Shown here one piece after another: positions 57,651-64,000 of a DNA stretch of 64,000 nt. The DNA comes from CAMLIZ01 sp966212505. GTDB taxonomy: Bacteria > Pseudomonadota > Gammaproteobacteria > Burkholderiales > Burkholderiaceae_C. Position numbers and translations under genes: made by a program. Position 1 is the first letter of the stretch; every line of letters begins with the position of its first letter. The stretch covers positions 51,270 to 115,269 of the forward strand of contig CBIHRS010000017.1 of the NCBI GenBank assembly GCA_966212505.1, given 5' to 3'. The notes beneath the pieces are model-generated. The model made no database searches. It was not told where the DNA came from and was given only the letters and a program-made list of their open reading frames with translations.

Positions 57651-58340
57651 ATGCTCGGCATGACGACCTTCGCCTTCCTGATCTTCCCCGAGCTGACGCA
57701 GCTCGATTTCACCGGCCCTTACGAAGTGGTGTCGCGCTGCCCCGGCGCCACGGTGCACGTGGCCTGGAAGACGACCGACCCCGTGCGCACCGAGCACGGG
57801 CTGATGCTGCAGCCCACCATCGCGCTGGCCGACATCGCGCAGGCCGATGTGCTGTGCGTGCCCGGCGGCTTCGGCGTCAATGCGCTGCTCGACGACGACG
57901 AGGTGCTGGGCCATGTGCGCCGGCTCGCAGCCACGGCCTCATGGGTCACCTCGGTGTGCACCGGCGCGCTCGTGCTGGGTGCGGCCGGCCTGCTGCAAGG
58001 CCGGCGCGCCACCACCCACTGGGCCGCGCTGGACCTGTTGCGGCCCTTCGGCGCCACGCCGGTGAACGAGCGCGTCGTGCAGGACGGCCCGGTGATCACC
58101 GGCGGCGGCGTCACGGCCGGCATCGACTTCGGGCTTGAGCTGGTGGGCCGGCTGCACGGCGATGCCGTGGCGCAGGCGATCCAGCTGGTGATGGAATACC
58201 GCCCTGCCCCGCCCTATGCCTCCGGCCACCCGGACGAGGCCAGCGAAGAAGTCACAGCCCTGGTGCGCAGCCGGCTGGGTGCCCGCCGCGGCGAGCGCGA
58301 GGCCGCAGCGTTTCGTGCGGCACAGCGGCTGGGCCGCTGA
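57651..58340 (+). CDS. DJ-1/PfpI family protein, isonitrile hydratase-like
   Basis: The 229-aa protein (226 from ATG 57660) has the nucleophile-elbow block SVCTGALVLGAAGLLQGRRATTHWAAL, and an Asp in the N-terminal ELTQLDFTGPYEVV. This pattern fits the isonitrile hydratase/InhA subfamily, which converts isonitriles to N-formamides. The true substrate is uncertain. Its own DJ-1 domain resembles that of the divergent regulator. It converges on the metC-like gene with a 3-base gap. Confidence 0.85.
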   Translation: MLGMTTFAFLIFPELTQLDFTGPYEVVSRCPGATVHVAWKTTDPVRTEHGLMLQPTIALADIAQADVLCVPGGFGVNALLDDDEVLGHVRRLAATASWVTSVCTGALVLGAAGLLQGRRATTHWAALDLLRPFGATPVNERVVQDGPVITGGGVTAGIDFGLELVGRLHGDAVAQAIQLVMEYRPAPPYASGHPDEASEEVTALVRSRLGARRGEREAAAFRAAQRLGR

Positions 58341-58343
58341 GGT

Positions 58344-59540
58344 TCAGGCCTCGAAACGGGTGGCCTCGAGGGCCGGCAGCGCCTGCTCGATGTCGGCCTG
58401 CAGGTCGCGCACGTCTTCCAGCCCGATCGAGAAACGCACCAGCCCGCCGGCATACGGATTGGCGCCGCGCATCGCCTTCAGGTCGTAGGGCACGGCCAGG
58501 CTGACCGGGCCGCCCCACGAGTACCCGATCCTGAAGAGCTTCAGCGCATCGACGAAGGCATCGGCCTGCGCGAGGCTGTAGCGCTCGTCGAACACGATCG
58601 AGAACAGGCCCGCGGCCGAGCTGCACAGCGCCTGCCAGTGCTCATGGCCCGGCGATCCGGGCAGCGCAGGGTGGAGCACGCGCGCCACCTCCGGCCGCGT
58701 GGCCAGCCAGCGCGCCAGCTCGCGTGCGGCCGCGTCGTGCGCCGCATAGCGCAATGCGATGGTCGGCAGCGAGCGCAGCACCATCTCCACGTCGTTGGCG
58801 CCCACGCCGAAACCCAGGTGCATGTGGGCCATGCTGATGCGCTGGTGCAAGGCTTCGTCTACCGTGGTCACCGAGCCCATCAGCACGTCGCCGCCGCCCG
58901 AGGGGTACTTGGTCAGCGCATGCATCGAGATGTCGACCGCCAGGCCCTCGCCCAGGTCGAAGGGCTTGAAGGCCAGGCCGGCGCCCCAGGTGTTGTCGAG
59001 CGCGCAGGTCACGCCGCGCTCGCGGCACACGCGCACCAGCGCACGCACGTCGGGAAACTCCATCGTCACCGAGCCGGCGGCCTCGATCCACACCAGCTTC
59101 GTGCGCTCGCTGATCAGCTCCGCCAGGCTCTCGGGCCGCAGGCTGTCGTAGAAGCGGTGCGCGATGCCCAGGTGCACCAGCCGGCCGCGCACCATCTCGC
59201 GGCCGGAGCCGTAGACGTTGTCGGGCAGCAGCACCTCGTCGCCCTGGCGCAGCAGCGCCAGGTTCACCATCGCGATCGCGGCCAGGCCGCTGGGCGCCAG
59301 CAGCGCGTGGCGGCCGCCCTCGAGCGTGGCGATGCGCTCCTCGAGCGTGAAGGTGGTGGGCGTGCCGTGCAGGCCGTAGGTGTAGCCGGTCTTGTCCTTC
59401 CAGTTGCGGGCATGCAGCGCCGCGGTGTTGGGAAAGATCACCGTCGAGGCCTTGTGCACGCCGACGGCCACCGCCTCGAAGCCCTCGGGGGGCTCATAGG
59501 GATGGTGGATCAGCTGGGTGATGAGCGGGCGGTCGGCCAT
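58344..59540 (-). CDS. metC: Cystathionine beta-lyase / Cys-Met PLP-dependent lyase
   Basis: The 398-aa fold-type I PLP enzyme has the Schiff-base Lys K211 in SMHALTKYPSGGGD, with APSGLAAIAMVNLALLRQGDEVLLPDNVYG and FSIGLEDVRDLQADIEQAL as flanks. The sequence is of the beta-lyase type that splits cystathionine or cysteine conjugates. The exact donor cannot be read. The ATG at 59540 follows a short inverted repeat at 59562-59575. Confidence 0.9.
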   Translation of the reverse strand: MADRPLITQLIHHPYEPPEGFEAVAVGVHKASTVIFPNTAALHARNWKDKTGYTYGLHGTPTTFTLEERIATLEGGRHALLAPSGLAAIAMVNLALLRQGDEVLLPDNVYGSGREMVRGRLVHLGIAHRFYDSLRPESLAELISERTKLVWIEAAGSVTMEFPDVRALVRVCRERGVTCALDNTWGAGLAFKPFDLGEGLAVDISMHALTKYPSGGGDVLMGSVTTVDEALHQRISMAHMHLGFGVGANDVEMVLRSLPTIALRYAAHDAAARELARWLATRPEVARVLHPALPGSPGHEHWQALCSSAAGLFSIVFDERYSLAQADAFVDALKLFRIGYSWGGPVSLAVPYDLKAMRGANPYAGGLVRFSIGLEDVRDLQADIEQALPALEATRFEA

Positions 59541-59561
59541 CGGGCGTCCTCGGTGTTCTGG

Positions 59562-59575
59562 CTTGTCGAGACAAG
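59562..59575. promoter_or_regulatory. Inverted repeat upstream of the metC-like gene
   Basis: CTTGTC-GA-GACAAG, a perfect 6-base inverted repeat, lies 22-35 bases before the start codon and 20 bases after the stop of the NDH-2-like gene. It could be an operator or a weak terminator. Confidence 0.35.
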
Positions 59576-59594
59576 CGAGTGTAGGCGCCGGCCT

Positions 59595-60884
59595 TCAGCC
59601 CTGCATCGGCACCTGCTCCTCGGCCTGCAGCTCCTGGCTGCGCGTGAAGCGCAGGTGGGTGATGTCGGCCGGAAAGAACATCCCCCAGGTCCACTCGACG
59701 AAGATGCGCAGCTTGCGCCTGAGCGTGGGCATCTGCGAGAGGTAGTAGGCGCGCCACAGCAGCCAGGCCGGCAAGCCGGTGAGGCCGAGGCCGAACACCT
59801 CGGCCACGCCCTTGCGGTGGCCGATGGCCGCCATCATCCCGCGCGAGCGGGCGCTGAAGGGCTGCGTCGGGCGGCCTTGCAGGCAGGCCAGCAGGTTGTC
59901 GGCCAGCTGCCGTGCCTCGCGCACCGCGAACTGCGCGGTCGGCGGCGCCGGCTTGCCGTCGAGCGCATTGGGCACCAGCGCGCAATCGCCCAGCGCCCAC
60001 AGGCCTGCATGGCCGGGCACCGACATGTCGGGCGCCACGCGGATGCGGCCGCGCTCCAGCGGCAGCGCCAGCCGCTCGACCAGCGCATTGGGCCGGGTGC
60101 CGATGGTGCAGATCACGTTCTGCGCCTCGAGCTTCCAGCCATCGGACAACTCGACGCTGCGCGGCGCGATGGCCGCGGCGCGTGCACCGAGCCGCACGTC
60201 GACCCCGCGCCTGCGCAACGAGGCGAGTGCCGCGGCGCCCAGCGTCTCGGGCAGTTCGGGCAGCAGCCGGTCGGTGTCGTGCAGCACCGTCACGCGCAGC
60301 TCATCGGCACTCACGCGCGGATAGAAGCGGCCGATGCTGCGCAGGCAATCCACCAGCTCGCCCGCCACCTCCACGCCCGAGAAGCCGCCGCCGATCACCA
60401 CGAAGTGGCCGAGCTCGCGGCGCACCTGCGGATCCCACTCGAGCTCCATGCGGGCCAGCCGGCGCAGCACCACGTTGCGGATGTGCATCGCGTCGCCCAC
60501 GGTCTTGAGCGGCAGCGCATGCTCGGCCAGCCCCGGCAGCAGGTCGAGCCGCGCGCGGTTGCCGAAGGCCAGCACGAGGTGGTCGTAGTCGATCTGGCGT
60601 TCGCCGCCCAGCGTCTGGCAGCGCAGCATGCGCGCATCGGCATCCACGGCGGTCACCCGGCCCATCACGAAGCGGCTGCGGGCGCTGAGCATCTCGCGCA
60701 CCGGCGCCACCACCTGCTCGGGAAACACCGAGGCGCCCACCGCCTCGGGCAGCATCGGGTTGAAGGTCATGTAGCTCTCGTCGGAGATCAGCGTGAGCTC
60801 GGCGTCGGGCGGCAGGCGGCCGTCGAGCGCGCGGGCCAGCGTGGTGCCGGCGAAGCCGCCGCCGACAATGACGATGGAAGGCAT
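59595..60884 (-). CDS. NAD(P)/FAD-dependent oxidoreductase, NDH-2-like
   Basis: The 429-aa flavoprotein has an FAD GGGFAG motif at the N-terminus (IVIVGGGFAGTTLARAL), an NAD-binding VVIGGGFSGVEVAGEL, and LWALGDCALVP near the end. The two-Rossmann layout matches type II NADH dehydrogenase (Ndh), which passes electrons to quinone without pumping. A C-terminal amphipathic WLLWRAYYLSQMPTLRRKL would anchor it to the membrane. It differs from canonical Ndh in detail, so the electron acceptor is not certain. Confidence 0.85.
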   Translation of the reverse strand: MPSIVIVGGGFAGTTLARALDGRLPPDAELTLISDESYMTFNPMLPEAVGASVFPEQVVAPVREMLSARSRFVMGRVTAVDADARMLRCQTLGGERQIDYDHLVLAFGNRARLDLLPGLAEHALPLKTVGDAMHIRNVVLRRLARMELEWDPQVRRELGHFVVIGGGFSGVEVAGELVDCLRSIGRFYPRVSADELRVTVLHDTDRLLPELPETLGAAALASLRRRGVDVRLGARAAAIAPRSVELSDGWKLEAQNVICTIGTRPNALVERLALPLERGRIRVAPDMSVPGHAGLWALGDCALVPNALDGKPAPPTAQFAVREARQLADNLLACLQGRPTQPFSARSRGMMAAIGHRKGVAEVFGLGLTGLPAWLLWRAYYLSQMPTLRRKLRIFVEWTWGMFFPADITHLRFTRSQELQAEEQVPMQG

Positions 60885-61031
60885 GGGGTTCCCCTTGTAT
60901 GAATGGTCCTGGCGGTCGTAGTCGGCCGCGGCCGCGTCGGCTTACAGCGTGTGCGGAATTCACCTTCCGCGTAAGAAAACGGCGGGCAAGGCGACTGAGG
61001 CTGCGTCAACAACACACACCCAGGAGCCCCC

Positions 61032-61814
61032 ATGTTCAAAGGCAAGACCGCCCTCGTCACCGGATCGACCTCCGGCATCGGCCTCGGCATCGCACGCGAG
61101 CTCGCCGCGCAAGGCGCCAACCTCGTGCTCAACGGCTTCGGCGATGCGGCACAGATCGCCGCCCTGCGCGCCGACCTGTCGCAGGAATTCGGCGTGACCG
61201 TGCGCTACGACGGCGCCGACATGAGCCGGCCCGAGGCCATCGGCTCGATGATGGACAAGGCGCTCACCGAATTCGGCACGATCGACCTGCTGGTCAACAA
61301 CGCCGGCATCCAGCACGTGGCGCCGGTCGACGAGTTTCCGCTCGACAAGTGGAACGCCATCCTCGCGATCAACCTCTCGGCCGCCTTCCACACCACGCGC
61401 CTCGCGCTGCCGGCGATGAAGCGCCAGGGCTGGGGCCGCATCGTCAACGTGGCCTCGGCGCATGCGCTGGTGGCCAGCCCGTACAAATCGGCCTACGTGG
61501 CCGCCAAGCACGGCATCGCCGGCTTCACCAAGGCGGTGGCGCTGGAGGTGGCCGAAGCCGGTATCACGGTCAACGCGGTGTGCCCCGGCTACGTGCTGAC
61601 GCCGCTGGTGCAGCAGCAGATCCCCGACACCGCCCGGGCGCGCGGCATCAGCGAGGAGGCGGTGGTGCGCGACGTGCTGCTGCATGCGCAGCCGACGAAG
61701 AAGTTCGTCACGGTCGAGCAGGTGGCGGCGTTCACAGCATTCCTCTGCAGCGACGCGGCCGCTTCCATCACCGGTGCTGTGCTGCCCATCGAGGGCGGCT
61801 GGACGGCGCATTGA
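61032..61814 (+). CDS. bdhA: 3-hydroxybutyrate dehydrogenase
   Basis: The 260-aa SDR interconverts 3-hydroxybutyrate and acetoacetate. It has TGSTSGIG (residues 11-18), NNAGIQHVAPVDEFP, catalytic S142, Y155 and K159, and the family tail CPGYVLTPLVQQQI. AGGAG precedes the ATG. It leads a three-gene run with acetoacetate decarboxylase and a patatin, and is divergent from the NDH-2-like gene. Confidence 0.93.
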   Translation: MFKGKTALVTGSTSGIGLGIARELAAQGANLVLNGFGDAAQIAALRADLSQEFGVTVRYDGADMSRPEAIGSMMDKALTEFGTIDLLVNNAGIQHVAPVDEFPLDKWNAILAINLSAAFHTTRLALPAMKRQGWGRIVNVASAHALVASPYKSAYVAAKHGIAGFTKAVALEVAEAGITVNAVCPGYVLTPLVQQQIPDTARARGISEEAVVRDVLLHAQPTKKFVTVEQVAAFTAFLCSDAAASITGAVLPIEGGWTAH

Positions 61815-61828
61815 TCCAGGAGCACGCC

Positions 61829-62638
61829 ATGGACCTTTCATCCATCCTCGCCCTGCCCTCGATGCCGATGGCCTCGCCCTCGTATCCCAAGGGGCCGTAC
61901 CGCTTCGTCAACCGCGAATACCTGATCATCACCTACGAGTCGGACCCGGCCGCCATCCGCGCCGCGCTGCCCGAGCCGCTGCAGCCCGACGGCAGCAACA
62001 CGGTGCTGTACGAGTTCATCCGCATGCCCGATTCCGCAGGCTTCGGCGACTACACCGAATCGGGCATCGTGATCCCGGCGCTGTTCAATGGCGAGCACGT
62101 GAACTTCACCGCGCAGATGTACCTCGACGACGAGCCGCCGATCGCCGGCGGCCGCGAGATCTGGGGCTTTCCGAAGAAGCATGCGCACCCCAAGCTCGCC
62201 GTGGTGCAGGACACGCTGACCGGCACGCTCGACTACGCCGGCGTGCAGGTGGCCGTGGGCACCATGGGCTACAAGCACCAGCACCTGCTGTACGACGTGC
62301 AGGGCCGCAAAGCCTGCTCGTCGGCCTCGATCATCGAGAAGATGAGCAAGACACAGGTCAACCTCAAGCTCATTCCCGATGTGGATGGTTCCTTGGCCAT
62401 CGCGCAGCTGGTGGGCTACAACCTGAGCGACATCTACGTGCACGGCGCATGGTCGGGGCCGGCGCGGCTGCACCTGGTGCCGCACGTGAACGCGCCGGTG
62501 GCCGACCTGCCGGTGCGGCGCGCGCTGGGCGGGCTGCATTTCATCGCCGACCTGACCCTGCCCTACGGCCGCGTGCTGCACGACTATCGGGCCCCGCGGC
62601 GCAAGGCGACCACGGCCGCCGAGGAGATGCAGGCATGA
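61829..62638 (+). CDS. adc: Acetoacetate decarboxylase
   Basis: The 269-aa enzyme converts acetoacetate to acetone and CO2. The catalytic block GGREIWGFPKKHAHPKL holds K116, the probable Schiff-base lysine, and K117 beside it. SEFVNREYLIITYESDP-like start and RALGGLHFIADLTLPYGRVLHDY end match the family. CCAGGAG lies upstream. Its stop overlaps the next gene's ATG (ATGA). Confidence 0.93.
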   Translation: MDLSSILALPSMPMASPSYPKGPYRFVNREYLIITYESDPAAIRAALPEPLQPDGSNTVLYEFIRMPDSAGFGDYTESGIVIPALFNGEHVNFTAQMYLDDEPPIAGGREIWGFPKKHAHPKLAVVQDTLTGTLDYAGVQVAVGTMGYKHQHLLYDVQGRKACSSASIIEKMSKTQVNLKLIPDVDGSLAIAQLVGYNLSDIYVHGAWSGPARLHLVPHVNAPVADLPVRRALGGLHFIADLTLPYGRVLHDYRAPRRKATTAAEEMQA

Positions 62639-63771
62639 ACCCGGTGACCCACAAGGCACTGCCGCGCCAGACCCTGCCGGGCCAGACCGTGCTGGTGCTG
62701 CAGGGCGGCGGCGCGCTCGGCGCCTACCAGGTGGGCGTGTACCAGGCCATGCACGAGCGCGGCATCGAGCCCGACTGGGTGATCGGCACCTCGATCGGCG
62801 CGATCAACGCCGCGCTGATCGCCGGCAACCGGCCCGAGCACCGGCTCGACCGCCTGCACGCCTTCTGGGACCGCGTGGAGCATGCATCGCCGGCCGATGG
62901 CTGGGCTGCGCTGATGGCGCGCTGGTGGCCGGGGCTGAACGGCAATGCCTTCACCAACCTCGCGACGCTCACGCAGGGCATCCCCGCGTTCTTCAGGCCC
63001 AACCCGCTGGCCTGGCGCGGCAGCCAGGCCGCGGTAGGCGTGGAGGCCGCCTCGTACCACAGCACCGCGCCGCTGCGCGACACGCTGGGCGCGCTGGTCG
63101 ACTTCGAGCTGCTGGCGCAGAAGGCGACGCGGCTCACGGTGGGCGCGGTCAACGTGCGCAACGGCCAGATGCGCTACTTCGACAGCCGCGACGAGCGCCT
63201 GCGCATCGAGCACGTGATGGCCTCGGGCGCGCTGCCGCCGGCCTTCGGCGCGGTGCGCATCGAGGGCGAGCCCTACTGGGACGGCGGTATCTACTCCAAC
63301 ACGCCGATCGAAGCGGTGCTCGACGACAAGCCGCGGCGCGACTCGGTGATCTTCGCGGTGAACGTGTGGCAGGCGCAGGGCGAGGAGCCCGCGTCGATCT
63401 GGCAGGTGATGGGCCGGCAGAAGGACATCCAGTACGCCAGCCGCGCCGACAGCCACATCGCGCGCCAGCAGCAGATCCATCACCTGCGCCACATCATCCG
63501 CGAGCTCGCCCGCCAGCTGCCGCAGGGCAAGCGCGACACGCCCGAGATGAAGGAGCTGGCCTCATGGGGCTGCGGCACGACGATGCATGTGCTGCGGCTG
63601 CTGGCGCCGGCGCTGCCGGGTGAAGACCAGCTGAAGGACATCGACTTCACGCCACAGGGCGTTCATGCGCGCTGGCAGGCGGGGTATGCCGACACCTTGA
63701 AGATGATCGACCGGCAGCCGTGGACGGCGGCCATTGATCCGATGGAGGGGGTGGTGGTGCATGCGTTGTGA
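62635..63771 (+). CDS. Patatin-like phospholipase/esterase
   Basis: The 378-aa hydrolase has the oxyanion loop GGGALGAYQ (residues 24-32), nucleophile S53 in GTSIGA, and the dyad Asp D216 in DGGIYSNTP. No signal peptide is visible, so it is cytoplasmic. Patatins of this kind neighbouring bdhA and adc occur in several PHB-storing bacteria, and lipid or polyester hydrolysis is plausible but unproven. Its ATG overlaps the adc stop. Confidence 0.9.
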   Translation: MNPVTHKALPRQTLPGQTVLVLQGGGALGAYQVGVYQAMHERGIEPDWVIGTSIGAINAALIAGNRPEHRLDRLHAFWDRVEHASPADGWAALMARWWPGLNGNAFTNLATLTQGIPAFFRPNPLAWRGSQAAVGVEAASYHSTAPLRDTLGALVDFELLAQKATRLTVGAVNVRNGQMRYFDSRDERLRIEHVMASGALPPAFGAVRIEGEPYWDGGIYSNTPIEAVLDDKPRRDSVIFAVNVWQAQGEEPASIWQVMGRQKDIQYASRADSHIARQQQIHHLRHIIRELARQLPQGKRDTPEMKELASWGCGTTMHVLRLLAPALPGEDQLKDIDFTPQGVHARWQAGYADTLKMIDRQPWTAAIDPMEGVVVHAL

Positions 63772-64000
63772 GGCATGTTGTCGTGGGCGTGCGCTTGCGA
63801 AGAGCGGAGCGAGCAAGGCCCTGGGCTGCCCGGCGGCTGGGCTAAGCGTCTGGCGGTCGGCCCTGCGGGCCGACTCCCTTGCGCTGCTCGGAGCGGGGGC
63901 TGGCGCGGGGAAACTCGCTACGCGCCCGGTGGGCGCTTCGCTCAGACAGTCCCCGCGGGTCAGTGCTTGATGCGCGCTGCGCGCGCCGCCCCCGCCCCTG
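63772..64000. repeat. Non-coding repeat-like intergenic DNA at window end
   Basis: The segment has a perfect hairpin GTCGGCCC/GGGCCGAC (63856-63863 and 63867-63874), GCGGGGA/TCCCCGC dyads near 63915-63955, and a GCGCCC/GGGCGC core. No gene is supported. Similar GC-rich intergenic blocks are common in Comamonadaceae and related genomes. Confidence 0.5.

Noticed and set aside
63734..63970. Short ORF after the patatin gene
   Set aside because: It starts inside the patatin gene in another frame and runs through repeat-like DNA with no ribosome site.

Overview
The window looks like chromosomal DNA from a beta-proteobacterium of the order Burkholderiales, most likely near the Rubrivivax/Roseateles/Rhizobacter group. 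The grounds are the very high GC, protein sequences typical of that order, and gene orders such as cysS–glycosylase–accA–tilS–lysC–tRNA-Ser, csp/clpS/clpA/icd, and exbB–exbD–lpxK–kdsB–adk. This placement is inferred from reading alone. I see no prophage, CRISPR array, integrase or intact insertion sequence. Nearly everything is core or conserved accessory gene content.

Region by region: 0–2.5 kb has a truncated AsmA-family gene, a tiny proline-rich ORF and a DUF3563 gene with its own promoter, inverted repeat and terminator. 2.6–8.5 kb has tRNA-Ser(GCU) and lysC, tilS, accA, a DNA glycosylase and cysS, all on the minus strand. 8.8–12.0 kb is a plus-strand run: TPR protein, two cyclophilins, lpxH and an mtfA-like protease. 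12.0–16.6 kb holds clpA/clpS divergent from a cold-shock gene, then icd. 16.7–17.0 kb encodes a small exported Lys/Ala/Glu-rich protein.

17.0–27.8 kb is a complete microaerobic respiration cluster: TauE/SafE-like membrane protein, hemN, fnr, a small membrane protein, ccoH, ccoG, ccoP, ccoQ, ccoO, ccoN, ccoS and ccoI. An FNR-type box lies between hemN and fnr. A second, with near-ideal class II spacing, lies inside the end of ccoS upstream of ccoN. The cluster therefore carries its own oxygen sensor, the oxidase, its copper pump, its assembly factors and oxygen-independent haem synthesis.

27.8–36.9 kb has a DUF192 protein, a two-component system, sodB, xseA, and an overlapping envelope operon (exbB, exbD, lpxK, Trm112-like, kdsB, adk). 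37–41 kb has an SDR gene behind an inverted repeat, then a TonB-dependent receptor whose base composition and upstream DNA differ from everything around it. 41–47.6 kb is a peptide-type ABC importer with a fused two-domain ATPase and a binding protein predicted to be anchored at both ends.

47.8–56.6 kb has ldcA (with a His-rich insert), tadA, a small membrane protein, thpR, guaA, an MFS transporter, guaB, a DUF4124 protein, rnfH/ratA and divergent smpB. 56.6–63.8 kb has a GlxA-type regulator divergent from a DJ-1/PfpI hydratase-like gene, a Cys/Met-metabolism lyase, an NDH-2-like flavoprotein, and a bdhA–acetoacetate decarboxylase–patatin trio for ketone-body or polyhydroxybutyrate metabolism. 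The last 230 bases are non-coding, repeat-like DNA.

I found no clearly new multi-gene system. The strongest second-look items are regulatory or architectural: the clpA terminator encoded inside mtfA, the FNR promoter inside ccoS, the atypical receptor island, the doubly anchored binding protein, and the His-rich LdcA insert.
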